NCBI RefSeq assembly: GCF_000740055.1 | Contig: NZ_BBJM01000015.1 | Span: forward strand, 1 to 47,196 | DNA: 47,196 nucleotides | Reading direction: 5' to 3' | Source of the DNA: Secundilactobacillus oryzae JCM 18671 | GTDB taxonomy: Bacteria > Bacillota > Bacilli > Lactobacillales > Lactobacillaceae | Shown: positions 1-8,667 of the stretch, one piece after another | Numbering within the stretch: the stretch's first letter is position 1 | How the letters are laid out: the number at the start of each line of letters is the position of its first letter | The notes under the pieces: generated by a model | Seen by the model: the letters and a program-made list of their open reading frames with translations, nothing else | The model's database searches: none | Told to the model about the DNA's origin: nothing | Program-made: the position numbers and the translations under genes

Positions 1-12
1 CCAAGCAAGAAC

Positions 13-60
13 CAAAAAAAGAGTAATTTCAAGGGCTGTTTAGCCTTTGAAATTACTCTA
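13..60 (-). terminator. Rho-independent terminator-like hairpin downstream of rny
   Basis: An 18-bp stem with one G-U pair and a 4-nt loop spans 21-60. Read on the minus strand it is followed by a run of seven T (13-19). It lies past the rny terminator, so it may be a second terminator or belong to an element beyond the window edge. Confidence 0.6.
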
Positions 61-97
61 TAAATTGTTCATCAACAGGATTTGACAAAGAGCCAAA

Positions 98-131
98 AAA
101 ATAAAAAGATCAGTTGCCTGATCTTTTTATT
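98..131 (-). terminator. rny terminator
   Basis: An 11-bp perfect stem with a TTGC-type loop (about 104-129) is followed on the minus strand by T-rich sequence. Its upstream arm overlaps the rny stop codon at 127-129. Confidence 0.75.
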
Positions 132-1686
132 TAGCATATTCAACTGATCTAACTTCCCGAATAACTGATACCTTGATGTGACCTGGATAATCCAATTCAC
201 TTTCAATTTTCTTTTTGATGTCCCGTGCTAAGACAACAGCATCTAAATCAGAAATTCGATCTGGTTTGACAATGACACGAACTTCTCGGCCAGCCTGAAT
301 AGCGAATGTCTTTTGAACACCGTCAAACTGGTTTCCAATTTCTTCAAGTTTTTCCAAACGATGAATGAAACTTTCTAGAGAATCACTTCTTGCACCTGGG
401 CGAGCGGCCGAAATCTTATCGGCTACTGCAACTAATTCGGCAATAATGAATTTAGGTTGCACATCTCCATGGTGCGATGCAATGGCATTTACAACGACGG
501 GACTTTCTTTATACTTCTTAGCTAAGTCCGCACCGACAGTTGTATGAGCGCCTTCCGTGTCTTGATCAACTGCTTTACCAATATCATGTAACAATCCAGC
601 GCGCTTTGCTAATGTAACATCCTCACCTAATTCAGCGGCAAATGCCCCTGCTAACTTAGCAACTTCTATCGAATGACTTAACACATTTTGACCGTATGAA
701 ATCTTGAAGTTCAGACGACCGACCATCTTAATAAGGTCTGGGTGCATCGAATGAATTCCTAAATCAAATGTTGTTTCTTCTCCAATATCTTGAATATGTT
801 CATCTAACTCACGACGAGCCTTTTCAACCATCTCTTCAATACGAGCTGGATGAATTCTCCCATCCTGAATTAGCTTTTCAAGAGCTATCTTAGCAACTTC
901 TCTTCTAATGGGATCAAACCCACTCAGAACGACAGCTTCCGGGGTATCATCAATAATTAAATCAATACCGGTAAGTGTCTCTAAAGTCCGAATATTGCGC
1001 CCTTCACGACCAATAATTCTACCCTTCATATCATCGTTAGGTAGTGTTACCACGGAAACAGTGGTTTCAGAAACCATATCCGCAGAACTACGCTCAATCG
1101 CCTCAACAATAAGGTTTTTGGCATTAGTATCCACAGTCTTCCTAGTTTCTTCTTCACTTTCCTTAATCATTTGAGCTCGTTCTTTAGCGAGATTCTCCTG
1201 GGTTTCACTGATGATGAGATCACGTGCTTCGTCCTTCGATAAAGCGGCAACCTCTTCAACTGCATTTTGACGCTTTTCAATAAGTGAGTCTGCTTGCTGG
1301 TGCTTTTTCTCGAGATCTTGACGTTCAAGCGTGAGTTTGTTTTCGCGTTTACTCAATGAGCTTTCCCGTTTTTCGAAAGCGTTATCCTTGCGATCGAGGG
1401 CCTCTTCTCTTTGAAGAAGACGATCTTCTTGCTTCTGAACTTCAGCACGACGTTTCTTGAGTTCAGATTCAACCTCCGCACGGTAACGATGACTTTCGTC
1501 CTTAGCTTCTAACAGCCGCTCTTTAGTGGCTGTCTCTGCTTCTTTTTTTGCTTCCGACAAGATTCCTTGTGCAGTATTTTTTGCTGCATCCAGTTGCTTT
1601 TCAAAAATTGACTTCCGGATGAAGTAACCAATACCAACACCAACAATTATAGCGATGATTGCGAGGATTATAGCTGGAACACTCAT
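127..1686 (-). CDS. rny: Ribonuclease Y
   Basis: Membrane-anchored endoribonuclease that starts mRNA decay in Firmicutes. The 519-residue protein has the full family layout. One N-terminal membrane segment (about residues 4-24) is followed by a long charged coiled coil (about 30-200). Next comes a KH RNA-binding domain with the [12 protein letters not shown] loop, then an HD phosphohydrolase domain with LLHDIGKA and a downstream SHHGD motif. The ATG at 1686 follows a strong SD (GGAGG), and the length is normal for the family (about 520). It has its own promoter (1771-1799) and terminator, so it is probably monocistronic although recA and cinA lie just upstream. Nothing is truncated. Confidence 0.98.
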   Translation of the reverse strand: MSVPAIILAIIAIIVGVGIGYFIRKSIFEKQLDAAKNTAQGILSEAKKEAETATKERLLEAKDESHRYRAEVESELKKRRAEVQKQEDRLLQREEALDRKDNAFEKRESSLSKRENKLTLERQDLEKKHQQADSLIEKRQNAVEEVAALSKDEARDLIISETQENLAKERAQMIKESEEETRKTVDTNAKNLIVEAIERSSADMVSETTVSVVTLPNDDMKGRIIGREGRNIRTLETLTGIDLIIDDTPEAVVLSGFDPIRREVAKIALEKLIQDGRIHPARIEEMVEKARRELDEHIQDIGEETTFDLGIHSMHPDLIKMVGRLNFKISYGQNVLSHSIEVAKLAGAFAAELGEDVTLAKRAGLLHDIGKAVDQDTEGAHTTVGADLAKKYKESPVVVNAIASHHGDVQPKFIIAELVAVADKISAARPGARSDSLESFIHRLEKLEEIGNQFDGVQKTFAIQAGREVRVIVKPDRISDLDAVVLARDIKKKIESELDYPGHIKVSVIREVRSVEYAK

Positions 1687-1770
1687 GATTCCACCTCCGC
1701 ATCATCAAAATTGATTAATTGCTTAACCATAATTTTCAAGATGTTATTTTATATCAATGGCACAACCTTT

Positions 1771-1799
1771 ATTTTAATGTTTGTCTTAACCAGTGTCAA
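1771..1799 (-). promoter_or_regulatory. rny promoter
   Basis: On the minus strand, -35 TTGACA (1794-1799), a 17-nt spacer and -10 TAAAAT (1771-1776). The predicted start near 1764 gives a leader of about 78 nt. Confidence 0.75.
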
Positions 1800-1861
1800 T
1801 ACAAGCATTTTGGGAACTTCAGACTTTATCTTACATTTAGACTAATTTAGTCATTTTTTTC

Positions 1862-1900
1862 AAAATGAAAAGCCCACCCCAATATTACGGAGTGAGCTTG
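1862..1900 (-). terminator. recA terminator
   Basis: An 11-bp stem with two U-G pairs has arms at 1889-1899 and 1870-1880. It is followed on the minus strand by TTTTCATTTT. It lies about 35 bases after the recA stop. Confidence 0.75.
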
Positions 1901-1934
1901 ACATCAGAACAACGGTAGATCCATTTGAGTCGCG

Positions 1935-3083
1935 TTATTCTGCTGTGCTTTTGGAAGAAGCATCATCTGCAGCTTCCTTACTTGCTTTTTTTGTTGTTTT
2001 TTTCTTTTCCTTATCGGTTGATTCTTTTGCTGTGGCTTCTCCAGCAGCAGCCGCTGCTTTCAAGTCCTTGGCAGCCTGTGTTTCAGGAGCAGGATCATCC
2101 ATACCGTATGCCACTCGAACCTTTGTCCGAATTTCATTCATCACATCCGGATGCTCAGCCAAGTACTTCTTAACGTTTTCACGTCCTTGACCAATTCGCT
2201 CGCTGCCGTATGAGTACCAAGAACCAGACTTCTCAACGATGTCTTTTTCTGCAGCCATATCAACAAGTTCACCGGTTTGGGAAATACCTTCACCATACAT
2301 AATATCAACTTCGGCACGTTTGAATGGCGGTGCAACCTTGTTCTTGACAACCTTGATTCGTGTTCGGTTACCGATAATGTCCGTACCATCTTTAATTTGT
2401 TCAGCACGACGAATCTCCAAACGGATCGTTGCATAGAACTTGAGGGCGCGACCACCAGGTGTCGTTTCGGGGTTACCAAACATCACACCGACTTTTTCAC
2501 GAATTTGGTTAATAAATAATGCAATCGTGTGCGTCTTGTTGATAGTTCCTGATAGCTTCCGCAAAGCTTGTGACATTAACCGTGCTTGCAAACCGACATG
2601 AGCATCACCCATTTCGCCTTCAATTTCTGCACGGGGAACCAATGCGGCAACAGAGTCAACGACAACCAAGTCAACAGCGCCACTTGTAACCAACGCGTCA
2701 GCAATTTCAAGTCCTTGTTCACCCGTATCTGGTTGTGAAAGCAATAAGTCCTCAATATTAACACCCAAATTAGTGGCGTAGACGGGGTCTAATGCGTTTT
2801 CAGCATCGATATAGGCTGCAGTTCCACCTTGCTTTTGCACTTCAGCAACGGCATGCAATGCTACCGTTGTTTTACCTGAACTTTCAGGTCCATAAATTTC
2901 AACAATTCGTCCTCTTGGAAATCCGCCAACTCCCAAAGCATCATCTAATGCTAAAGAACCAGTTGAAATAGTTGAAATCTTAGTGTCCGGTTGGTCGCCC
3001 ATTCGCATAATGGCACCCTTACCGAAGTTTTTCTCAATTCGCTTAAGGGCTGCGTCTAACGCAGCTTTTCTTTCATCAGCCAT
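1935..3083 (-). CDS. recA: RecA recombinase
   Basis: DNA strand-exchange protein and LexA co-protease. The 382-residue product starts [13 protein letters not shown] at an ATG (3083) preceded by AAGGAGG. A longer in-frame opening from 3134 has no SD. Walker [10 protein letters not shown] is at residues 65-73. The Walker B region reads [10 protein letters not shown] and is followed by the EIEGEMGD L1-loop segment. The last 40 or so residues form a low-complexity Lys/Ala/Ser/Glu tail, longer than in E. coli but common in lactobacilli. It follows cinA, as in B. subtilis, but has its own promoter and a LexA box next to the cinA stop, so SOS induction is expected. Confidence 0.98.
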   Translation of the reverse strand: MADERKAALDAALKRIEKNFGKGAIMRMGDQPDTKISTISTGSLALDDALGVGGFPRGRIVEIYGPESSGKTTVALHAVAEVQKQGGTAAYIDAENALDPVYATNLGVNIEDLLLSQPDTGEQGLEIADALVTSGAVDLVVVDSVAALVPRAEIEGEMGDAHVGLQARLMSQALRKLSGTINKTHTIALFINQIREKVGVMFGNPETTPGGRALKFYATIRLEIRRAEQIKDGTDIIGNRTRIKVVKNKVAPPFKRAEVDIMYGEGISQTGELVDMAAEKDIVEKSGSWYSYGSERIGQGRENVKKYLAEHPDVMNEIRTKVRVAYGMDDPAPETQAAKDLKAAAAAGEATAKESTDKEKKKTTKKASKEAADDASSKSTAE

Positions 3084-3122
3084 TTCAATCCTCCTTAATA
3101 TGAAACAGTAACTGTTAGGAAT

Positions 3123-3152
3123 ACTATACCCCACTCACAATTTAAAAAGCAA
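3123..3152 (-). promoter_or_regulatory. recA promoter
   Basis: On the minus strand, -35 TTGCTT (3147-3152), an 18-nt spacer and -10 TATAGT (3123-3128), about 40 bases before the recA start. Confidence 0.6.
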
Positions 3153-3160
3153 GTAAAAAC

Positions 3161-3174
3161 CGAACAAAAGTTCT
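3161..3174. promoter_or_regulatory. LexA (DinR) box of recA
   Basis: CGAACAAAAGTTCT matches the Gram-positive SOS operator core GAAC-N4-GTTC exactly in both half sites. It lies just upstream of the recA -35 element and touches the cinA stop codon. Confidence 0.85.
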
Positions 3175-4235
3175 TATTTGTTTATTGCCCGTCTAACGAT
3201 ATCTAATCCAAGATAGACGCTTCGTTCTCTAACAACTGCTCGATCCCCTGAAAAATGGGCCTCTATTGCATAAGATGGTTTTTCATCTTCAGCTATTCCA
3301 ACCCAGACCGTGCCACTTGGTTGTCCTTCAAGCGCATCGGGACCAGCTACCCCAGTAAAGGAAACTGCAAAATGGGTATTCATCAATTGTTTTGCCTGAT
3401 TAGCCATTTGAATTGCAATTTCTTCACTAACCACGCCAAATTGCGTAATTTGTTCATCTGGAATCGCTAGTAGTTGGTGCTTCACGTGATTAGAGTAAGT
3501 TACAAATCCTCCAGCAAAAACAGCGGAAACCCCCGCAACATTGCCAAGGGTACTTTGAAATTCACCGGCAGTTAAGCTTTCGGCAGCGGTTATACTTTTT
3601 TGTTGTTCAATTAATCGATTCACCACAAAATTTTCCAACGGTTCTTCAGACCCATAGCCAATAAAATCCGCACCTAATTGTGTTTGAAATGCCGTTTCTT
3701 GCTCTAAAATCAGGGCTTTAAAATCTGAGCGTGTAATACCAATGACTACGGGAGTTAATTGGATTTCGCCAGTTACCAAATACCGCCATTGCCACTGTAA
3801 ACCAGACTCTTTCAATAAGGCACTTCTAATTGTCACTGAAAATGCATCGATTGACTGCTTGATGGACATAAATCTAAATCGGTAAGGTGCCGAAACTTCT
3901 GAATTTAAACTTGAACTAATTCCCACTTTATTAACTAATTCACTAAAAGCATCACTATTAAACCGATCACTCATCACGACAAATAAGTAACGATTATGTG
4001 TTTGATATACCAGGAGGCCATCTGCATCATTAATCAAAAAAGTATCCGTATCTGTGGTTAACTTACTTTTGAGTAACTCGGTTTGAGCAGAGCCGTCATA
4101 AATCAAAATACCGATTGCAGTTGTAAATTGGTCAGCCTTTTGCTCAACAACACCTATCCCATCATCTAATAGGGTTTGGCTAATCCGTGCGACGATGGGA
4201 ACATTGTCTGATTGTAAGAGTAGCGTTGCTTCCAT
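3174..4235 (-). CDS. cinA: CinA family protein with intact C-terminal domain and degenerate N-terminal domain
   Basis: CinA proteins join an N-terminal MoaB/MogA-like domain to a C-terminal domain with NMN-amidase-type activity, and are linked to competence and pyridine nucleotide salvage. Here the C-terminal domain (about residues 205-353) is well preserved: ITAAESLTAG, GGFVTYSNHVK, GVVSEEIA, SFTGVAGPD and SGTVWVGIA. A linker segment (TGEIQLT to FIGYGSEEPLE) still aligns with family members. The first 150 or so residues lack the GTELLLG and GLGPTxDD motifs and are shorter than usual (353 residues against about 410-420). The frame is open, with no stop or obvious frameshift. The start at 4235 has a good SD (AGGAGG). 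It sits between pgsA and recA, the classic position. Confidence 0.88.
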   Translation of the reverse strand: MEATLLLQSDNVPIVARISQTLLDDGIGVVEQKADQFTTAIGILIYDGSAQTELLKSKLTTDTDTFLINDADGLLVYQTHNRYLFVVMSDRFNSDAFSELVNKVGISSSLNSEVSAPYRFRFMSIKQSIDAFSVTIRSALLKESGLQWQWRYLVTGEIQLTPVVIGITRSDFKALILEQETAFQTQLGADFIGYGSEEPLENFVVNRLIEQQKSITAAESLTAGEFQSTLGNVAGVSAVFAGGFVTYSNHVKHQLLAIPDEQITQFGVVSEEIAIQMANQAKQLMNTHFAVSFTGVAGPDALEGQPSGTVWVGIAEDEKPSYAIEAHFSGDRAVVRERSVYLGLDIVRRAINK

Positions 4236-4283
4236 TACTTTTCCTCCTCACCAATAACTACGATTGTCATCTAAAAATCCATC

Positions 4284-4871
4284 TTATTTCTTAAATGAAT
4301 CTGAAAACACACTTCGATTTTGAACAAAGTAATCAATTCCGGAATAAACGGTGAAAAAGAGGCAAATGTAAAGCAAGATTAAGCCCATTGGCACATTGAT
4401 AGCATCGAAAAGTACATTGTTCAAAAGTAAAAGAATAATGCCGAGCATTTGAGTTGTTGTCTTGATTTTACCTGGCCAAGCAGCTGCTAAAACCTGACCA
4501 TCATTTTCAACGATAATCAATCGTAATCCAGTGACTGCCAATTCGCGACAGACGATAATAGCAACGACCCAAGCCGGCGCCTTTCCTAAAGCAACTAGTA
4601 AGATAAACGCTGTCATCACAATCATCTTATCAGCAAGTGGATCGGCAAATTTACCAAAATTAGAAACCAAGTGTTGGCGACGGGCAATTTGACCATCTAA
4701 AAAGTCAGTAATTGAAGCAACTGCAAAAACTAAAGTTGCCCAAAGCTGCACGACTGGAATTTGTGTGCCAGTCCAAACGACGCTGCCCCATTGAAATGGA
4801 ACGGCCAATAAGATCAGAAAAACTGGAATCAGAAAAATTCGAACAACTGTTAGCTTATTTGGTAAATTCAT
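4284..4871 (-). CDS. pgsA: CDP-diacylglycerol-glycerol-3-phosphate 3-phosphatidyltransferase
   Basis: Membrane enzyme that makes phosphatidylglycerophosphate, the committed step to phosphatidylglycerol and cardiolipin. The 195-residue protein carries the full CDP-alcohol phosphotransferase signature, D-x2-DG-x2-AR-x8-G-x3-D-x3-D, seen as DFLDGQIARR followed by GKFADPLADK (about residues 50-75). Several hydrophobic segments fit the six-helix fold. I placed the start at the ATG at 4871 (MNLPNKLTVVR), behind AAGGGG. The upstream in-frame ATG at 4907 lies inside a hairpin and has no SD. It lies between the RodZ-like gene and cinA, as in many Firmicutes. Confidence 0.96.
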   Translation of the reverse strand: MNLPNKLTVVRIFLIPVFLILLAVPFQWGSVVWTGTQIPVVQLWATLVFAVASITDFLDGQIARRQHLVSNFGKFADPLADKMIVMTAFILLVALGKAPAWVVAIIVCRELAVTGLRLIIVENDGQVLAAAWPGKIKTTTQMLGIILLLLNNVLFDAINVPMGLILLYICLFFTVYSGIDYFVQNRSVFSDSFKK

Positions 4872-4887
4872 GACAATACCCCTTTGA

Positions 4888-4925
4888 TAAAAATGGACGG
4901 CTTCCACATGAAGCAGAAACCGTCC
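4888..4925 (-). terminator. Possible attenuator between the RodZ-like gene and pgsA
   Basis: On the minus strand a 6-bp GC-rich stem (arms 4895-4900 and 4920-4925) extends by 4 bp across a 6-nt bulge. It is followed by ATTTTTAT. This could reduce read-through into pgsA. The bulge makes it weaker than the other terminators here. Confidence 0.4.
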
Positions 4926-4941
4926 AATATTTTAGTTAAAA

Positions 4942-5883
4942 TTATTTAAACACAATAGTCAGTGAGCTTAACTTTGCGCTCGTGCTTGAACTACTGTAAG
5001 TGTTGCTTGCGCCATATTGTGACGAAGATGATGTCGTCGTTGCAGAAGTTGAAGAACTGCTACTTGCAGCAGTTAACTTCGTTAGTGGTACTTTGTGGCC
5101 GCCGATTGTAATAGCAGTGTTGTCAACACTACCTAACGTAATGGAAAGTTGGGTAGTAGCAGATGGGACCTTCACTGTTTCGCTTGAAGAAGCTAATGTT
5201 CCTGACCATAAAGTTGCACTTGTAGTTGCAACTGACGTCCAGGCGTTCCCCGTCGTTGTAATCTTCACAGCTTTATTTTTAGGTGCATTCTTCATCTCAA
5301 GCGTTGCAGCAGTGCCGCTGTTACTTGTCGTCTCGAACGAAACCTTTGGCTCTTTTGATTCACTGCTGCTTTCTTTAGCCTTGCTAGATGATTTTTCACT
5401 TGATGAGCCAGAAACTGAAACTGAACTGCTATCAATATTATCTTGCGTGCTACGCTCTGAGTGAAGTGAGCTCGCATACCAAATACCACCCAAGACCAAT
5501 ATAACAACGATAATAGCTGCAATCACCGGAATCCGACGACGGATATTTTCGTAACGATCCTCCGCCTTTCGCTGAGTTGAACGCGTCGTTGGGTTATCTT
5601 CATTAACCTTATCAACGTATTCTTGCGTCTTCGTGTTTGGCAATTTATTGCTAAACTCATTGAGCAACTCAGATCCATCAAGGTCCACGGTGTCCGCGTA
5701 CTGCTTGATAAACGCTCGAACATAAAAATCTCCTGGAAGATCCTCAAATCGCTCGTCCTCAATCGCAATTAAATAGCGCTTTTGAATTTTTGTGGTTTGT
5801 TGTAAATCATCTAACGTGAATCCCTTTGCAATTCTTGCATCGCGAAGGGTTTTTCCGATAGATGTTCCTTCGTTTTCACTCAT
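4942..5883 (-). CDS. RodZ/YmfM-like helix-turn-helix membrane protein
   Basis: Cell-shape protein of the RodZ type: a cytoplasmic helix-turn-helix domain that contacts MreB, one membrane helix and an extracellular domain. In the 313-residue product the HTH domain is at about residues 8-75 (GKTLRDARIAKGFTLDDL, then LPGDFYVRAFIKQYA). A basic stretch precedes one membrane helix (about 117-139), followed by a Ser-rich linker and a DUF4115-like beta domain. A second run of Ser/Thr (about 273-305) splits that domain from its likely last strand (SLTIVFK). The start at 5883 has only a distant GGAG. It sits directly upstream of pgsA, the usual place for ymfM. Confidence 0.88.
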   Translation of the reverse strand: MSENEGTSIGKTLRDARIAKGFTLDDLQQTTKIQKRYLIAIEDERFEDLPGDFYVRAFIKQYADTVDLDGSELLNEFSNKLPNTKTQEYVDKVNEDNPTTRSTQRKAEDRYENIRRRIPVIAAIIVVILVLGGIWYASSLHSERSTQDNIDSSSVSVSGSSSEKSSSKAKESSSESKEPKVSFETTSNSGTAATLEMKNAPKNKAVKITTTGNAWTSVATTSATLWSGTLASSSETVKVPSATTQLSITLGSVDNTAITIGGHKVPLTKLTAASSSSSTSATTTSSSSQYGASNTYSSSSTSAKLSSLTIVFK

Positions 5884-5927
5884 AATTTATGCTAGTCTCC
5901 AAATGTTCAATTTTAAAATCCTGTTCC

Positions 5928-5956
5928 AGTATATCATAGGTCCAATACGGATTTAA
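5928..5956 (-). promoter_or_regulatory. Promoter of the RodZ-like gene
   Basis: An extended -10, TG-A-TATACT (5928-5933), with a weak -35 TTAAAT (5951-5956) at 17-nt spacing on the minus strand. Confidence 0.55.
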
Positions 5957-5999
5957 CGAGTAAATGTATTCACAATCGACTTTTTAAAAAAATTTAACT

Positions 6000-7286
6000 C
6001 TACTCTGGCAAAATTTGTCTGATGCTGAATCGATCCTCCGAGATAAATCGCTCCGCCGCTTGATAAATGTCCGCCATCGTTAATTGCCGAATTGCATCAA
6101 TTTCATCGAAAAGCCCCGTACCACCATAAAGATAATCATCATAATCATTAGCAATAGCAGAAATGGAATTCATCGACATAATTGTTGCGCCCATTGCCTC
6201 ACGTTTGACCATTTCCAAGCGATCCTCAACCTTTGCTAACTCTGTCTTGGCATTTAAAAGAATCGACCGGATTTCTTGAACCATCGCGTCCGGTTGATTC
6301 GTCTCACCAATGATAATGGCAAAGTGGGCAGCCCGCTGCATTTCAAAGCTGTAACCAAAGCTATCATCGATAACGCCTTGGTCATAAAGTCGTAAGTAGT
6401 TCTCTGACGTTTCGCCAAAAAGCAGGTCAAACATTGTGTTAACCGCCTCTTCATAAACTAAACCAGAAAAATCGTTAGCGATTGGCTGAGTGCCCTTAAT
6501 ACCAATAGTTACCTTTGGCCGTTGGACAGCCATATGCAGCGTCTGTGCATGCTTAATGTTTGACGAATAAAAATCATCGAGAACACGCTTAGGGTTATTA
6601 AACGTATATAGATCTTTTTTAGCCTGATTTTCTTGAACCCATTCCAATACCTGATCAACATCCAAATTACCAACTACAAACAAACTCATATTGCTTGGCT
6701 GATAAAATTGCTTATGTGCCAAGTAAAGCTTCTCAGGCGTAATTTGCTTAATTGACGGTACCGTTCCCGCAATATCAACGGCCAAAGCCGTGTCAGGATA
6801 TAAATCAGCAATCGCACCAAAGTAAGCTTGCCAGTTAGGATCATCATCATACATCATGATTTCTTGACCAATGATGCCAATTTCTTTTTCGACCGTTTGA
6901 TTGCTGAAATACGGAATCTGAACAAAGTCTAGGAGGTTATCAAGATTCTCCTTTAAGTTTCGACTCGAAGAAAATAGGTAACTTGTCTTCGTAAAACTGG
7001 TATAAGCATTTGTGCTGGCACCGTACTGAGCAAAAACATCAGAGGCATCGTGATCTTCTTTTTCAAACAGCTTGTGTTCTAAAAAATGGGCCAAGCCTCC
7101 CGGAAACTTCACAAGGTTTTCGCCGTTTGCGGGGATAATTCGGTCATCAATTGAACCATAATTCGTTGATAACACCGCGTAAGTCTCATTAAAGAGTGGC
7201 TTAGGCAAGAAATGAACCGTCAGTCCATTTTCAAGTGTCTGCGTCATCATTTTTTCTTGTAATTGCTTGTAATCTTTAGTCTGCAT
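6000..7286 (-). CDS. ymfH: M16 family zinc peptidase, YmfH-like (catalytic partner)
   Basis: Member of the pitrilysin/insulinase (M16) family. The 428-residue protein keeps the inverted zinc motif HFLEH (about residues 67-71, within GGLAHFLEHKLFE) and a downstream metal-ligand region with EKEIGIIGQEI, so it should be active. Public annotations associate the YmfF/YmfH pair with 5-aminopentanol modification of elongation factor P in B. subtilis, but the substrate is not evident from sequence. The start at 7286 has AAAGGA and overlaps the end of ymfF by 11 bases, so the two are translationally coupled and likely form a heterodimer. Confidence 0.92.
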   Translation of the reverse strand: MQTKDYKQLQEKMMTQTLENGLTVHFLPKPLFNETYAVLSTNYGSIDDRIIPANGENLVKFPGGLAHFLEHKLFEKEDHDASDVFAQYGASTNAYTSFTKTSYLFSSSRNLKENLDNLLDFVQIPYFSNQTVEKEIGIIGQEIMMYDDDPNWQAYFGAIADLYPDTALAVDIAGTVPSIKQITPEKLYLAHKQFYQPSNMSLFVVGNLDVDQVLEWVQENQAKKDLYTFNNPKRVLDDFYSSNIKHAQTLHMAVQRPKVTIGIKGTQPIANDFSGLVYEEAVNTMFDLLFGETSENYLRLYDQGVIDDSFGYSFEMQRAAHFAIIIGETNQPDAMVQEIRSILLNAKTELAKVEDRLEMVKREAMGATIMSMNSISAIANDYDDYLYGGTGLFDEIDAIRQLTMADIYQAAERFISEDRFSIRQILPE

Positions 7287-8553
7287 CTTCTGTTCCTTTC
7301 AAGAAAAATTGGGCTTGTAATTGAGCCTTAGCAGCCACCGCCATAACGTTCTCCTTAGTGACCTGCTTAATACGTTCGACCCATTCTTCATCTGAAATTC
7401 CCTCACCAATGACCGATTTAACCACCAAACTATTCATCAATGCACGCTGATTGTCATACGCAACTTCGCGGTCAGTCAGCATCTTACTAATCACTTTATC
7501 AAATAGTTCATCACTAAAGTCGCCGGTCTTAATGGCGTCAATTTGCTGTAAAATTAGTTCTCTCACGTGGCCCATATTCTTGGCCTCAATCCCTGACTCT
7601 ACAGTTAACGTTCCGGTAAATGGACTGTATTGGCTAGAAGCATAATACGCCAAGCTTTCCTTTTCGCGAACATTCAAAAATAATAGTGATATTGGTGACG
7701 CACCAAGTAATTCATTGAACACAAGTGCTTCAAAATACTGGTCACCATGTCGATAAATTGGAAAACTAAATGCTAAGTTTAATTTGGATTGTGAAACCGG
7801 CTGCGCTAATGTTTCCTCCCGATTTTCGGTTATCTCCCGATGATGGAACGGATCAATAGCAATTACTGAGCGTTTCTTAAATGGTAATTTAGTGACAAAT
7901 GGCGCAATCTCTTCCTCTGCAACATCACCCAGGACTGTAATAAACACTTGATCACGATCTAAAGCCTTTTTGTAATAGGCAAATAAATCTGTTCTGCTAA
8001 TCGGTGCCATATGGTCTGCATCACCCAGGACGCCTAGTGCGTAAGCTTCATCATTTTCGTAATACAATTTGCGTAACGACTGACCTGCAAGCTGTTGCTT
8101 GTCATCCAACATCGAATTTAAATAATCGATAATATTGGCCTTTTGCCGATCAAAAGTCGAACCATCAAATCCTGAATCGTCAATCAATGGTTTAAAGATG
8201 ACCTCTTTCAAAAAATCGAATACATCAGCCATCAATTGTTGTTGTTCAGCTTGATTTAGGCCTAAATATTTACCGCTAACTAAGTTAAAGGTAAATCGAA
8301 TGCCCTGCTGTGTGCCATAACGAAAAACGCTGGCCCCAAAACTCGCCCCGTACATCCAAGACAATTGTTCTGCTAGGTCAATTTGAGTTGGATATTTTTC
8401 ACTTGAGGTTTCCAATAATTGTGCTAATAAAACGCGCAGTGAAATCTCGTCCACAGCGACTGGCGCAATCAAATCCACATACATCTTAATTGTTTTAAAT
8501 TTTTTGGTACTCTTAACCGTTAAATGAACACCATTTTCAGTAATTATTCCCAA
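7276..8553 (-). CDS. ymfF: M16 family peptidase-like protein, YmfF-like (non-catalytic partner)
   Basis: Inactive M16 homologue that probably pairs with the downstream YmfH. Where active members carry HxxEH, this protein has LLETSSEKYPT, so the zinc ligands are missing. The rest of the M16 fold is recognisable, including the C-terminal half with NVREKESLAYYASS. Two in-frame ATGs (8574 and 8559) lie too close to, or upstream of, the only strong SD. That SD, GGAGG, stands six bases before a TTG at 8553, which I chose, giving 425 residues. The alternative start adds only 2 or 7 residues. Confidence 0.9.
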   Translation of the reverse strand: MGIITENGVHLTVKSTKKFKTIKMYVDLIAPVAVDEISLRVLLAQLLETSSEKYPTQIDLAEQLSWMYGASFGASVFRYGTQQGIRFTFNLVSGKYLGLNQAEQQQLMADVFDFLKEVIFKPLIDDSGFDGSTFDRQKANIIDYLNSMLDDKQQLAGQSLRKLYYENDEAYALGVLGDADHMAPISRTDLFAYYKKALDRDQVFITVLGDVAEEEIAPFVTKLPFKKRSVIAIDPFHHREITENREETLAQPVSQSKLNLAFSFPIYRHGDQYFEALVFNELLGASPISLLFLNVREKESLAYYASSQYSPFTGTLTVESGIEAKNMGHVRELILQQIDAIKTGDFSDELFDKVISKMLTDREVAYDNQRALMNSLVVKSVIGEGISDEEWVERIKQVTKENVMAVAAKAQLQAQFFLKGTEDAD

Positions 8554-8631
8554 GTTCATCCTCCATTCGCACATCCTAATTATCTTAATTTAATTAGTTG
8601 ATAAACACAAGCTTAGCTGCTCAATCCAAAT

Positions 8632-8667
8632 GAAAAAGGTTGCAATTCAAAGGAATTTGCAACCTTA
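8632..8667 (-). terminator. Terminator of the amino-acid ABC operon
   Basis: A 13-bp stem with one bulged A (about 8636-8666) is followed on the minus strand by TTTTTCATTT. The stem overlaps the stop codon of the substrate-binding protein gene. Confidence 0.8.

Noticed and set aside
3174-4235. cinA as a pseudogene.
   Set aside because: The frame is uninterrupted, the start has a good SD and the C-terminal domain is fully conserved. It is called a functional but shortened CinA.
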